Below are positions 38,042 to 47,368 of a stretch of 64,000 nt of DNA, in pieces; the stretch's first letter is position 1, and the number at the start of each line of letters is the position of its first letter. Under the pieces are notes generated by a model. It had not been told where the DNA came from, made no database searches, and saw only the letters and a program-made list of their open reading frames with translations. This stretch comes from Thiocapsa imhoffii (GTDB lineage: Bacteria; Pseudomonadota; Gammaproteobacteria; Chromatiales; Chromatiaceae): assembly GCF_016583985.1 (NCBI RefSeq), contig NZ_NRSD01000009.1:62001-126000 (forward strand), written 5' to 3'. The translations under genes were made by a program, and so were the position numbers.

Positions 38042-38794
38042 TCACTCGGTGCAATCACTCACCATGAGATCACAGTCCGGAGAGCCGCGTTCGCAGAAAT
38101 CGAGACAGGTGAAGAGTCGCCCCTCGAAGGCTGCCGCGACCGCGATGTGACCGGATTCGGCGTGCACCTCGAAACCCGGTTGTGCGTTCGGCTGATGCTG
38201 CACCAGGTCAAGACGCTCGGCCGGATAGGAGACATCGAGCACGACTTGCATCGGGTAGTAGCCATCGAGAAAACGCCGCATATAGGGACCATTGCGCAAC
38301 CGATAGCGCCCTTCGCCCAGCGCCGTCAGCGCACGACTCTCGCCGCGGATGCAGAGCGTCGCCTCCGGGGCGATGTCGGTGAGCTGCACCGAATGACCCT
38401 CGACCCAAGCACGGCCGATGCGGTCACTGCTCACCACCTCCAGGTCGCGAATGCGCTCGGGGCTGAAGAGGATTTGCGCCGCCCGCACGGCATCGAGATT
38501 TTCGTGACACTGCACCAGCTCGATCCAGCCTTCGCTCAGGCTGTCGGCATCGATTCGGATCTGATTGACATGACGATGGGTGTTCGCGGCCCGCTCGGGC
38601 GTGACGAAGCTCAGTTCACCCTCATTCACCGCGGCGATGCGCGCGGCGAGATCGAACTCCGCCCAATCATCGTCGGTGTCGGCCTGGGCGGTCACGGCAA
38701 GGAGGCTCAACCCGAGCGCGAGGAGTCGGGCGCGAGCGTGGCGATACGGATCAAGGATCCGCTGGGTCTGGAGCGGACGGGGGCACGACATCAT
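38042..38794 (-). CDS. Exported protein of unknown function
   Basis: 250 residues. The N-terminus has basic residues then LLALGLSLLAVTAQA, a signal peptide ending about residue 38, so the mature protein is probably periplasmic. Six cysteines (for example in ELVQCHENL, TLCIRGES and FTCLDFCERGSPDCDL) suggest disulfides. I do not recognise the family. A GAGGTG site precedes two adjacent ATGs (38794 and 38791). Confidence 0.7.
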   Translation of the reverse strand: MMSCPRPLQTQRILDPYRHARARLLALGLSLLAVTAQADTDDDWAEFDLAARIAAVNEGELSFVTPERAANTHRHVNQIRIDADSLSEGWIELVQCHENLDAVRAAQILFSPERIRDLEVVSSDRIGRAWVEGHSVQLTDIAPEATLCIRGESRALTALGEGRYRLRNGPYMRRFLDGYYPMQVVLDVSYPAERLDLVQHQPNAQPGFEVHAESGHIAVAAAFEGRLFTCLDFCERGSPDCDLMVSDCTE

Positions 38795-38987
38795 CTATCA
38801 CCTCGACTGGATGGGCAGGCGGATGGGCAGCTCGCAATCGATGTCCGGGCAGGGTGTATGGATCAGAATCAAAATGATGCGACTCTGAACTGTTCCTAAT
38901 TGCGCTTGGTCAAAAAACAACCCCACGCCGATCAACAAAGCTCGATCCATTTCGAGCCTGTCCGCGTCATGTTTGACACGGGGCGTC

Positions 38988-39296
38988 ATGATGGGCAGAT
39001 TTGCAGGCGTGTCTGCTGAACTGATCACACGACTCAAGGACGTCACTCCGGAGGGCGATATCATCGAGCTGGTGATCTGGCGACTCCCAGAGTCAGTCCC
39101 ACCGTCAGGACATCGTTACAAGTACCGCTTGGTCTATGTGCGAAACGGACAACGGCTGGTTGGTTTCGACAACGAGCGTGGTCAGGGGGATCACTGCCAC
39201 ATCGGCGGCAAAGAGCACCCATACCAGTTCAGCGGCCCTGATCAACTGATCGAAGACTTCATCAAGGAGGTCCAGCGATGCCGCAACGGAGACTAA
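38988..39296 (+). CDS. DUF6516-family protein, candidate toxin
   Basis: About 102 residues from ATG 38988. The core VIWRLPESVPPSGHRYKYRLVYVRNGQRLVGFDNERGQGDHCHIGGKEHPYQFSGPDQLIEDF matches what I know of DUF6516 proteins, which pair with HVO_A0114-like regulators as putative toxin-antitoxin systems. The 3' end overlaps the next gene by 19 nt, supporting co-translation. Biochemical activity is unknown. Confidence 0.78.
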   Translation: MMGRFAGVSAELITRLKDVTPEGDIIELVIWRLPESVPPSGHRYKYRLVYVRNGQRLVGFDNERGQGDHCHIGGKEHPYQFSGPDQLIEDFIKEVQRCRNGD

Positions 39297-39646
39297 CGAT
39301 CACATTGTCCCCGCATTGGCAGGATCTGCTCCGCGTTCAGGCAAGTGCTTTCGGCGCGTCCGGCTATCGGGGCGAAACGCTCAACTTCGAAAGCCCAACC
39401 GCCTTCTTCAGCCAACTGACAGAACTCCGTTGGGCTTTGTTGCAGTTGCTCATCGGGGCCGGCGAACTCGGCTTGCGCGAGACCGCTCGGCGCGCTGGCC
39501 GCGACCTCAAGCACGTGTCCGAGGAGGTGGATGCGCTGGTTAACCTGGGACTCCTGGAGCGCACGACCCGGGGGGGTGTCTGCTGTCCGTTCAGCGAGAT
39601 CCACGTCGATCTGCACCTGACGCAGAAGACTAAGCAAGCCGCCTGA
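39278..39646 (+). CDS. HVO_A0114-like HTH regulator, candidate antitoxin
   Basis: 122 residues. The region ELRWALLQLLIGAGELGLRETARRAGRDLKHVSEEVDALVNLGLLERTTRGGVCCPFSEIHVDLHL reads as a MarR-like winged helix of the HVO_A0114/COG4190 type. It would repress the pair and neutralise the partner. It overlaps the DUF6516 gene. The toxin-first order is common for such pairs. Confidence 0.78.
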   Translation: MPQRRLTITLSPHWQDLLRVQASAFGASGYRGETLNFESPTAFFSQLTELRWALLQLLIGAGELGLRETARRAGRDLKHVSEEVDALVNLGLLERTTRGGVCCPFSEIHVDLHLTQKTKQAA

Positions 39647-39837
39647 GACCGGGTGGACCGACTTGGTCGCCTCACCCATTCAGAATCGCATCCAGGCAAC
39701 GCTTGCCCGGAGACGCGCACCCGCTGATCGATCGCCGCGGCAACACATCACCCAGGTCAAGCGCCATCGTTCGGCCAACGGTTTCGCCGGCTCTGCTAGG
39801 CTTAGGTATCCTTCTTCCGTGTCTCTGGGTCGCTCTC

Positions 39838-40038
39838 ATGCCTCGTGCCACGCTCCTACGACAGCGCCTCTTCCTCCTGTTCCTGGTCGGGATCCTGCTG
39901 CTGTTCTCCCCGCTGGTGCTGCAATTCGAACAGCTCGGACGCTGGTCGGGCATTCCCGTGCTGGTGCTCTATCTCTTCGCCACCTGGGCCCTGTTGATCG
40001 CCCTCGCGGCCTGGATCGTCTCGCGCTCACGGGACTGA
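39838..40038 (+). CDS. Small two-helix membrane protein
   Basis: 66 residues with two hydrophobic segments (LFLLFLVGILLLFSPLVLQF and VLVLYLFATWALLIALAAWI). It ends 10 bp before the symporter-kinase gene and is probably its co-transcribed partner, analogous to the small subunits that precede sodium:solute symporters. Start ATG 39838; the ribosome site is weak, a GTG at 39819 is also possible. Confidence 0.72.
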   Translation: MPRATLLRQRLFLLFLVGILLLFSPLVLQFEQLGRWSGIPVLVLYLFATWALLIALAAWIVSRSRD

Positions 40039-40048
40039 GGCGCGGCCC

Positions 40049-42793
40049 ATGATCAGCGGCCCCGTCCTCATCGCCCTCTCCCTCGGCTATCTCGGACTCC
40101 TGTTCGGGGTCGCCTACTGGGCCGATCGTCGGGCCGAGCAGGGACACTCGGTCATCGCCCATCCAACGGTCTATGCCCTCTCGCTCGCGGTCTACTGCAC
40201 CGCCTGGACCTTCTATGGCAGCGTCGGGCGGGCGACCGAGAACGGATTAGGCTTTCTGCCTATCTATCTGGGTCCCACCCTGATCGCGCTCCTCTGGGGC
40301 ACCCTGCTCCTGAAGATGGTGCGGGTGAGCAAGGCCGAGCGCATCACCTCGATCGCCGATTTCATTGCCTCGCGCTACGGCAAGAGCCAAGCGCTCGGTG
40401 GCCTGGTCACCATCATCGCCGTGATCGGCGTGGTGCCCTACATCGCACTCCAGCTCAAAGCAATCGCCTGGAGCTTCACCATCCTGCAACAGTATCCAGC
40501 GGTGCGCATGCCGGTTGCCGGCGCGCAGCCCTTCTGGGGTGACACCGCCTTCATCGTCGCCCTGTCGCTCGCCGCCTTCACCATCCTGTTCGGCACCCGT
40601 CATCTCGACGCGAGCGAGCGACACGAGGGCATGGTGGCCGCGATCGCCTTCGAATCGATCGTGAAGCTGGTCGCCTTTCTCGCGGTGGGTCTCTTCGTCA
40701 CCCTGGGAGTATTGGGTTGGGGCGGTCCGGCCTTACCCCCGCTCCAAGACCCCGCGCCCCTGCAGCCGCTGCTCGAGCCGAGCGTCGCGCCCTTCGCCGA
40801 CTGGTTCGCCATCTCCCTGTTGGCGGGGCTCGCGGTGATGCTGCTGCCGCGTCAGTTCCAGGTTGCGGTGGTCGAGAACAGCGACGAACGCCACCTGCGC
40901 CGCGCCTTGTGGCTCTTTCCGCTCTATCTGCTGCTGATCAACCTCTTCGTCGTGCCCATCGCGATCGTGGGACTGCTGACCTTCCCCGACGGTCAGGTCC
41001 ATGCCGACACCTTCATCCTCACCGTACCGATGGCCTTCGAGCAGCCCTGGCTTGCGCTGCTGGTCTTCATCGGCGGACTGTCGGCCGCGACCGGCATGGT
41101 GATCGTCGAGACCATCGCCCTCTCGACCATGGTCAGCAACGACCTCGCACTCCCCGCGCTGCTGCGATTTTGGCGCCACCGTCCCCCGGCCGCGGATCTT
41201 GGGCGACTGTTGCTGCTGATCCGCCGCGGCGCCATCGTCGTCATCCTGCTGCTCGGCTATCTCTACTACTGGCTCGCCGGTGAGGCCTACGCGCTGGTGA
41301 GCATCGGCCTGATCAGCTTCGTGGCGGTCGCCCAGTTCGCCCCCGCCGTGATCGGCGGGCTCTACTGGCGCGGCGGCACGCGCGAGGGGGCACTCGCTGG
41401 ACTGGCCGCCGGTTTCCTGGTCTGGATCTACACCCTGCTGCTGCCCTCCTTCGCCAAGTCCGGCTGGCTGCCCCCGGCCTTCATGGAATCCGGCCCCGGT
41501 GGATTCGATCTCCTCGCCCCCATGGCCCTATTCGGCATGACCGGCTGGAACGAGATCACCCATGGGCTCTTCTGGAGTCTCACCGCCAACATCGGCGCCT
41601 TTTTGTTCGTCTCCTCACTGCGCGCCCCCAATGCCACCGAGGCCTCGCAGGCCGGGATCTTCGTCGACGCCTCCCGGCGCACCGTGCGTGGCAGCGCGCC
41701 CCTGTGGCGCGGCAGCGCCGAGATCGACGAACTCATGGCCCTGAACGCCCGGTTTCTTGGCCAGAGCCGCACCCGCGCGGCCTTCGAACAGTTCGCGCGC
41801 GAGCGTGGCGTGAAGACGCCGAACCAGTTGCCGGATGATGCCGAGACCATCTATTTTGCCGAGACCCTCCTCTCCGGTGCCATCGGCGGCGCCTCGGCGC
41901 GCGTCATGGTCGCCTCGGTGACCGACGAGGAACCCCTCGGTCTCGACGAGGTGTTGAACATCCTCGACGAGGCCTCGCAGATCCGTGCCTACAGCCGCGA
42001 GCTGGAACAGAAATCACTCGCCCTGGAAGCCGCGACCGCCGAACTGCGGGCCGCCAATCTGCGGCTCCAGGAACTCGATCGCATGAAGGACGATTTCATC
42101 TCCTCGGTCACGCACGAGCTGAGAACCCCGCTGGCCTCGATCCGCGCCTTCTCCGAGATCCTCTTCGATGACCCCGAGATCGACCTCGAGCAGCGCCGGC
42201 GCTTCCTCGGCATCCTCGTGAGCGAGACCGAGCGGCTCTCGCGCCTGGTCAATCAGGTGCTCGATCTCGCTAAGATCGAATCCGGTCATGCCGACTGGCG
42301 CACCGAGATCCTCTGCTTGCAGGATCTGATTCACCAGGCGGTGGCGGCGACCGAGCAATATGTCGAGGAGCGCGGCAGCCGCGTCACCCTGGACCTTCCG
42401 GACACCCCCGCCGCGGTCTCGGGTGACCGCGACCGCATCGTGCAGGTCCTCGTGAATCTCCTCTCGAACGCCGCGAAGTTTGCCCCCGCCGGCACCGGCG
42501 CGATCGACATCCGCCTCAGCGCCGAGGGGGCCAGCTGGCGGGTCTGCGTCAGCGACAATGGCCCCGGAATTCCCGCCGAGGATCTCGAGCGCGTCTTCGA
42601 GAAGTTCCATCAGACCGCACTCGGCGGCGCGAAGCCGGGCGGCACCGGTCTGGGTTTGCCGATCAGCCGTCGAATCATGGACAATCTCGGTGGCCGGATC
42701 TGGGCGGAATGCCGGCCCACGACAGGCGCGACCGTCTGTTTCGACTTGCCCGCCCAGTTGGCGACTTCTCCGGACTCAAGGCCACACGCATGA
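40049..42793 (+). CDS. Sodium:solute symporter-like sensor histidine kinase
   Basis: 914 residues. The first 530 or so resemble an SSS/SLC5 transporter with about 13 helices (SVGRATENGLGFLPIYLGPTL, PRQFQVAVVENSDERHLRRALW). A linker with a coiled coil follows, then a histidine kinase: H-box SVTHELRTPLAS with His689, N-box LLSNAAKFAPA, and G-boxes DNGPGIP and GTGLGLPIS. This is the CrbS/CbrA-type arrangement, in which substrate transport or binding is linked to kinase activity. ATGA overlap with its receiver gene. Signal unknown. Confidence 0.93.
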   Translation: MISGPVLIALSLGYLGLLFGVAYWADRRAEQGHSVIAHPTVYALSLAVYCTAWTFYGSVGRATENGLGFLPIYLGPTLIALLWGTLLLKMVRVSKAERITSIADFIASRYGKSQALGGLVTIIAVIGVVPYIALQLKAIAWSFTILQQYPAVRMPVAGAQPFWGDTAFIVALSLAAFTILFGTRHLDASERHEGMVAAIAFESIVKLVAFLAVGLFVTLGVLGWGGPALPPLQDPAPLQPLLEPSVAPFADWFAISLLAGLAVMLLPRQFQVAVVENSDERHLRRALWLFPLYLLLINLFVVPIAIVGLLTFPDGQVHADTFILTVPMAFEQPWLALLVFIGGLSAATGMVIVETIALSTMVSNDLALPALLRFWRHRPPAADLGRLLLLIRRGAIVVILLLGYLYYWLAGEAYALVSIGLISFVAVAQFAPAVIGGLYWRGGTREGALAGLAAGFLVWIYTLLLPSFAKSGWLPPAFMESGPGGFDLLAPMALFGMTGWNEITHGLFWSLTANIGAFLFVSSLRAPNATEASQAGIFVDASRRTVRGSAPLWRGSAEIDELMALNARFLGQSRTRAAFEQFARERGVKTPNQLPDDAETIYFAETLLSGAIGGASARVMVASVTDEEPLGLDEVLNILDEASQIRAYSRELEQKSLALEAATAELRAANLRLQELDRMKDDFISSVTHELRTPLASIRAFSEILFDDPEIDLEQRRRFLGILVSETERLSRLVNQVLDLAKIESGHADWRTEILCLQDLIHQAVAATEQYVEERGSRVTLDLPDTPAAVSGDRDRIVQVLVNLLSNAAKFAPAGTGAIDIRLSAEGASWRVCVSDNGPGIPAEDLERVFEKFHQTALGGAKPGGTGLGLPISRRIMDNLGGRIWAECRPTTGATVCFDLPAQLATSPDSRPHA

Positions 42794-43158
42794 GCAAACG
42801 CATCCTGATCGTCGACGACGAACCCAATATCGTCATTTCTCTGGAATTTCTCATGATGCGCGAGGGTCATGAGGTGCGGGTGGCACGCGACGGCGAGGCC
42901 GGTCTCGCGGCGGTGCGCACCCATCGCCCGGATCTGGTGGTGCTCGACGTCATGATGCCCAAGCTCGATGGCTTCGCCGTCCTAGAGGCCGTGCGCGCCG
43001 ACCCGAATCTGACCGGCACCCGCATCCTCATGTTGACCGCAAAGGGGCGCGAGGCCGAGCAGACGAAAGGAATGGCGCTCGGGGCCGATGCTTACATGCC
43101 CAAACCCTTTTCCACGCGCGATTTGGTTGCGAAGGTGAAGGAGTTGTTGGGGGGATAG
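42790..43158 (+). CDS. Single-domain response regulator
   Basis: 122 residues, only a receiver domain: ILIVDDEP acidic pocket, Asp53 in VLDVMMPKLDG and Lys105 in MPKPFS. It starts inside the last codons of the kinase gene (ATGA), so they form a two-component pair. Lacking an output domain, it should act through protein contacts or a phosphorelay. Its stop codon lies in the first unit of a heptanucleotide repeat. Confidence 0.93.
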   Translation: MSKRILIVDDEPNIVISLEFLMMREGHEVRVARDGEAGLAAVRTHRPDLVVLDVMMPKLDGFAVLEAVRADPNLTGTRILMLTAKGREAEQTKGMALGADAYMPKPFSTRDLVAKVKELLGG

Positions 43159-43200
43159 GGGATAGTGGATAGTGGATAGGGGATAGGGGGTAGTGAATAG
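43152..43200. repeat. Heptanucleotide tandem repeat
   Basis: Seven units of KGGATAG (K is G or T), five exact and two degenerate, continuing as a more degenerate eighth to 43207. The first unit contains the response regulator's stop codon. The array separates that gene from the CBS-DUF294 gene. Confidence 0.85.
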
Positions 43201-43281
43201 TGGGTCGTGGCTGGTGTTGGCGCGGATGTGGGTTGGGCTGAGCCTGAGATGGGCGTGTTTCCACTGTTGGAGAAACACTCG

Positions 43282-44754
43282 ATGAGCGAGACGGAGAGCC
43301 AAGGCGTTGAGTGCGCGGGTCTGATGGGGGCCGAGGGGGGCTCGCAGGATCTGTTGCGGAGCCTCGCGCGGCGTCAGCCGTTGCTGGTGGATCCCGGGAC
43401 CAGTTTGCGCGAGACGCTCTATCACTTCAGTCAAGACCATCTTGACGCGGCGGTCGTTCGCGATCCGGTCAGCGGGTTGCCGCTGGGGCTGATCCGACTG
43501 CGCGACATGCTGCATGTGATCGGATTCGAAGGCGGGAACCTCGAGGATCCTGTCGCCGTGCACATGCAGGGCGCTCCGCTCACCCTAACGGCGGACGCCC
43601 CAGCGCATCGCGCACGGGTCATGATGGCGAAACGGGGCGTCGAGCATCTGCTGCTGGTCGAGCACGACGGGCAGCTCGTCGGCCTGATCAACCAGGCGGA
43701 TCTGCTCGGGCTGCGCGCCGGCGGCGCCGAGGGCCTGATCGCCGCGATCAAGGCCGCGCGCGACGTCAAGGCCATGGCCCTGGCCGCCGACCGCGTGCGA
43801 CGGCGCGGTGCCGAGCTCTTCCACGCCGGCATGGGGGTCGAGACCCTGTGCGCCTGGATGTCCGGCCTCAATGACCTCATCACCATGCGGGTCATCGAAC
43901 TGATCGAGGACGAACACGACCTTCCCGCTGTCCCCTGGTGCTGGATGGCCTTCGGCTCCGAGGGACGCCTGGAGCAGACCTTCGCCACCGACCAGGACAA
44001 TGGTCTGCTGTTCGTGCCGCCCGCTCCCGAGCAGGCGGAGTCGGTCCGCGCGGCCTTCCTGCCCTTCGCGCACGCGGTCAATCAGGCCTTGCACTTCTGC
44101 GGCTTCGCGCGCTGTCGCGGCAACATCATGGCCGGCAATCCACAATGGTGTCTGAGCGACGAGGAATGGCGCGGACACTTCCGCGCCTGGCTGCGCGAAC
44201 CCGAGCCCGAGGCACTGCTCCACGCCACCATCTTCTTCGACTTTCGCCCGGTTTACGGCAGCGATGAACCGGTCGACCGCTTGCGCGACTGGCTTAGCCA
44301 CAGCGCACCCGAAGCGACGCGCTTTCTCCATGGACTCGCCGAACAGTCACTCGGCATCGCCCCACCCATCGGCTGGGCGGGGCAATTCCTGTTCGACCGC
44401 AATCGTGACTTCCCCCACACCATCGATCTCAAGACCCAGGGCGCGCGCTTCTTCATGGACGCCGCCCGGCTCTGGGCGCTGCGGCACGGCATCTGGGCCA
44501 CCAGCACCACCGAGCGACTGCGCCAGGCCGCCGCGGTCAAACGGCGCGACCCCGAGGAGGTCGCCGCCGAGATCGAGTCCTTCCTCCTGATCCAGCGCTT
44601 TCGGATCCATCAACAACTGGCCACGCAAGACCCCGACGCGGTCAATCGCGTCAATCCGGATGATCTCAACGAACTGCACCGCCTGATGCTCAAGGAAGCC
44701 TTCAAACAGGCCAAGAAGATCCAGGCGCGTGTGCGACAGGAGTTCGGAGGCTAG
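43282..44754 (+). CDS. CBS-domain DUF294 nucleotidyltransferase-like protein
   Basis: 490 residues from ATG 43282 with a GGAGAAAC site. Two CBS modules (about 35-155) probably bind an adenine nucleotide. The central region has the nucleotidyltransferase motif FGSEGRLEQTFATDQDNGL, typical of DUF294, and the C-terminal domain (RGHFRAWLREPEPEALLHATIFFDFRPVYG onward) corresponds to DUF294_C. Such proteins are often encoded beside SSS transport/kinase genes, as here, suggesting a regulatory link. Enzymatic activity has not been shown for the family. Confidence 0.9.
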   Translation: MSETESQGVECAGLMGAEGGSQDLLRSLARRQPLLVDPGTSLRETLYHFSQDHLDAAVVRDPVSGLPLGLIRLRDMLHVIGFEGGNLEDPVAVHMQGAPLTLTADAPAHRARVMMAKRGVEHLLLVEHDGQLVGLINQADLLGLRAGGAEGLIAAIKAARDVKAMALAADRVRRRGAELFHAGMGVETLCAWMSGLNDLITMRVIELIEDEHDLPAVPWCWMAFGSEGRLEQTFATDQDNGLLFVPPAPEQAESVRAAFLPFAHAVNQALHFCGFARCRGNIMAGNPQWCLSDEEWRGHFRAWLREPEPEALLHATIFFDFRPVYGSDEPVDRLRDWLSHSAPEATRFLHGLAEQSLGIAPPIGWAGQFLFDRNRDFPHTIDLKTQGARFFMDAARLWALRHGIWATSTTERLRQAAAVKRRDPEEVAAEIESFLLIQRFRIHQQLATQDPDAVNRVNPDDLNELHRLMLKEAFKQAKKIQARVRQEFGG

Positions 44755-44794
44755 CGGATCGCCGCGAGCCTGGTCAGCGGGACCTCCCTGTATA

Positions 44795-44828
44795 GCGTGA
44801 TGGGCATGGCGTGATGGGCATGGTGTGA
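44795..44828. repeat. Tandem 14-mer
   Basis: Two exact copies of GCGTGATGGGCATG and a partial third, in the gap before the polysaccharide locus. Probably replication slippage. Confidence 0.75.
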
Positions 44829-44978
44829 TTGCAATGCACCAGTGACCGCAGGGGAGCCCTTGGGCTGTGGCGTGACCTGACGCGCTTCGAGCGGGACGGA
44901 CGGGCGGACGCCGTCTACGAATTCGCCTCCGAGGCAAGGTTTCAAGACTTTGTCGCTAAACCTGGCCATCCTAGAGGT

Positions 44979-44984
44979 TATAAT
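44979..44984 (+). promoter_or_regulatory. Possible -10 box of the polysaccharide locus
   Basis: An exact TATAAT 43 bp before the initiating transferase gene. No good -35 is found 16-18 bp upstream, so activator dependence is possible. Confidence 0.4.
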
Positions 44985-45026
44985 GAAGTGAAACCAGAGT
45001 CGGGATCTTGCTCTTGGACCGGATGA

Positions 45027-46418
45027 ATGCTTGCAAGCTCGCTGCAGATCAACCGGTTTTTTGACGCGCATTCCGTCTCAGACGACACCCGCCGCGGGAC
45101 CGCATACAGGGACGCATATAGCGTGCCGCCGCATTCGGGCATGCCATTGCGATTTGAAGCGGATCTGCAAACTGATCATGTTCTTGTCAAACCTCGAACG
45201 ACCGGGTCGGATGGGGGTGTCGGTCCGACCGATGGGCCCCCGACGATCTGTCTCACGCCCCGCGATTGGGGTGTCAGCTTGATCATCGCCGCCCTGTGCA
45301 TCATCACGGCTTCGGTGATCAGTGCATGGTCCCTAGTGCTTCTGTATCCGCTCGCGAAGCGGATCGGCTTGGTTGATCTCCCGAACGATCGTCGAAAATT
45401 CCATACCGATGGGGTGCCACCCATCGGTGGCTTGTCGATCTTTTTCGGCCTCGCCGTTGCCAGTCTGGTCGTTTTTCCAATTCAACCAGTCTATCTCTGG
45501 GGACTCGCTGGAGCGGCATTACTGGTGATCGTCGGTGCCCTCGATGATCGTTTCAGTTGTCGCACATCGGTTCGATTCGCCACGGAGATCACCGCGGCAT
45601 TGCTCCTGACATTGGGCAGTGGCGTGACGCTCACCTCTTTGGGCGACCTCTTTGGGTTTGGGACCATTAGCCTGGGCCCATTCGCCGTGCCCTTGACGGT
45701 CTTTGCGATGGTTGGAATCATCAATGCCGTCAACATGATGGACGGCATCGACGGTCTCGCCGGCAGTCTGGTCGCGATCGCATTGATGGTCTTGGTCCTG
45801 TTGGCGCCGACATTCGGTCCCGTGCAACTGATGGGTTTGGCAACGATCGCGGCCCTAGTCCCGGTACTGATCCGAAATCTCGGTCTCTTCGGGGCAAGCC
45901 GGAAGGTCTTTCTGGGCGACTCCGGTAGTCTTCTGCTTGGCTATATTTTGGTTTGGTCGCTGGTCGAGGCTTCTGAACCACGGGGGACGATCGCTCCTGT
46001 CACGGCGCTATGGCTGGTCGCCATTCCACTGATGGACACGTTACGGGTGATCGGCCGCCGTCTCCTTCGCGGCGCTTCTCCATTCAAGGCCGATGATGAA
46101 CATCTGCACCACATCCTCACACGGCTGGTTCAGAACCCTCGTCAGACCCTGATCGTCGTCTTGCTGCTCTCGATCGCGCTGACTGGGGTGGGTCTGTTCG
46201 GACACTTTTCGAATCTAGACGAGTCCGTCATCTTCTATGCGGCGTTGCTCACCTTCGTCTGCTATCTCGCCTTGACCTATCTGGCCGGACGGCTGTCCCG
46301 GTGCCTCAATCAGCAATCCGACACCGGGCCGCCGACGGTTCGTGGTGACAGTAAGATGGAGACCATGAAGCGATACGCCGACCCGCTCACGCCCGTCAAA
46401 CGGCCATCATTCCCATGA
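45027..46418 (+). CDS. WecA-like undecaprenyl-phosphate sugar-1-phosphate transferase
   Basis: 463 residues as drawn. It starts polymer synthesis by transferring a sugar phosphate to undecaprenyl phosphate. About ten helices, with the MraY/WecA motifs GLVDLPNDRRKFH, GALDDRFSC, NAVNMMDGIDGLAG, FLGDSGSLLLGY and DDEHLHHIL. The first 80 residues lack similarity and hydrophobicity; translation may really begin further in, such as the ATG at 45141 or a TTG shortly before the first helix. Its end overlaps the convergent phosphatase gene by 12 bp. Confidence 0.93.
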   Translation: MLASSLQINRFFDAHSVSDDTRRGTAYRDAYSVPPHSGMPLRFEADLQTDHVLVKPRTTGSDGGVGPTDGPPTICLTPRDWGVSLIIAALCIITASVISAWSLVLLYPLAKRIGLVDLPNDRRKFHTDGVPPIGGLSIFFGLAVASLVVFPIQPVYLWGLAGAALLVIVGALDDRFSCRTSVRFATEITAALLLTLGSGVTLTSLGDLFGFGTISLGPFAVPLTVFAMVGIINAVNMMDGIDGLAGSLVAIALMVLVLLAPTFGPVQLMGLATIAALVPVLIRNLGLFGASRKVFLGDSGSLLLGYILVWSLVEASEPRGTIAPVTALWLVAIPLMDTLRVIGRRLLRGASPFKADDEHLHHILTRLVQNPRQTLIVVLLLSIALTGVGLFGHFSNLDESVIFYAALLTFVCYLALTYLAGRLSRCLNQQSDTGPPTVRGDSKMETMKRYADPLTPVKRPSFP

Positions 46419-47219
46419 GGTCAGGTTGCGTGATGCGTCTTCGATCAAGTCGTCGTTGATGACATCATCCTCGGCCAAGCCTGGAGGCGGAACAACCGAC
46501 AATGGGTCACGATTGTCTAGCACGGAGCGTGGGCGATCGAGTACGAGGCGTCGCGCCTCCGCCGCGCCAATCCACTGCTCGGCAATCCTCAGCCCCGCGC
46601 TCAGTGTGGGCAAACGATGCCGATCGTCGTGTCCATCACTCGCGATGAGATGCACCAGCCCGTCATCTAAAAAGCGTTCCGACCAACGTCGCGCCTCCCG
46701 ACCAAAGCGTCCCGTCAAGGCATCGGCGGTCACTTGAATCCATGCCCCGGCGAAGGCGGCATCGACGAACCAGTCGTAATGCTCCTCGTCGAGCCAGGTC
46801 AATCGCTCGGGATGAGCGATGATGGGCACATAACCGGATATCAGTAGATCCTCGATCAACTCAGCAAACCGATGCGGCACCGAAAAGTGCGGTGGTTCAC
46901 ACAGCACATAACGACCCTGGTTGAGCGTGGGCATCCGTCCACTGCGCAACCCCTGAAGCAAATCGGGCACGATCTGGATTTCCGCCCCAGAGGTAATCCG
47001 GAGCGAGAGTCCAGCCTCCTGGAGTTGCCGCGCGAGGACGTCGACGCGGCGGCAGATATCGAGACGTTCGTTGGGGTAGACCCACGGGTAGATGTGCGGG
47101 GTGCACACCGTATCGGTGATGCCGTCATCGAACGCAATGCGTGCCATCTCGAGCGACATGCTTACGGAGGTGGATCCGTCGTCGATCTCGGGCAAGAGAT
47201 GGCAATGTAGATCGATCAT
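46407..47219 (-). CDS. CpsB/CapC-type PHP tyrosine phosphatase
   Basis: 270 residues starting MIDLHCHLLPEIDDGS, the metal-binding HxH of the PHP fold. Further ligands are in TPHIYP, IIAHPERLTW and LIASDGHD. Such manganese-dependent phosphatases dephosphorylate the tyrosine-rich tails of Wzc/CpsD kinases, and one with such a tail lies at 53.5-55.9 kb. The upstream three codons (TTG start) are not needed. No low-molecular-weight Wzb phosphatase is present in the window. Confidence 0.92.
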   Translation of the reverse strand: MIDLHCHLLPEIDDGSTSVSMSLEMARIAFDDGITDTVCTPHIYPWVYPNERLDICRRVDVLARQLQEAGLSLRITSGAEIQIVPDLLQGLRSGRMPTLNQGRYVLCEPPHFSVPHRFAELIEDLLISGYVPIIAHPERLTWLDEEHYDWFVDAAFAGAWIQVTADALTGRFGREARRWSERFLDDGLVHLIASDGHDDRHRLPTLSAGLRIAEQWIGAAEARRLVLDRPRSVLDNRDPLSVVPPPGLAEDDVINDDLIEDASRNLTSWE

Positions 47220-47368
47220 GGGCGACAAGGGTCAACTGGCATCTGGTCTATCCGACGTTCCCCTGTTCATCCCATCATTGTCGGCTCGCGATCAACACTC
47301 AGTGGGCCAGGGTTCAAGCCCGAGGCACAGCGATGTCCGCAACGCCGCACGTTCAATGAAGACCGCAC

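Noticed and set aside
43152-43200. CRISPR array
   Set aside because: The units are 7 bp, contiguous and without spacers; no cas gene is present in the window.
44829-45026. A 65-codon frame before the WecA-like gene
   Set aside because: It overlaps the likely promoter and resembles no protein.
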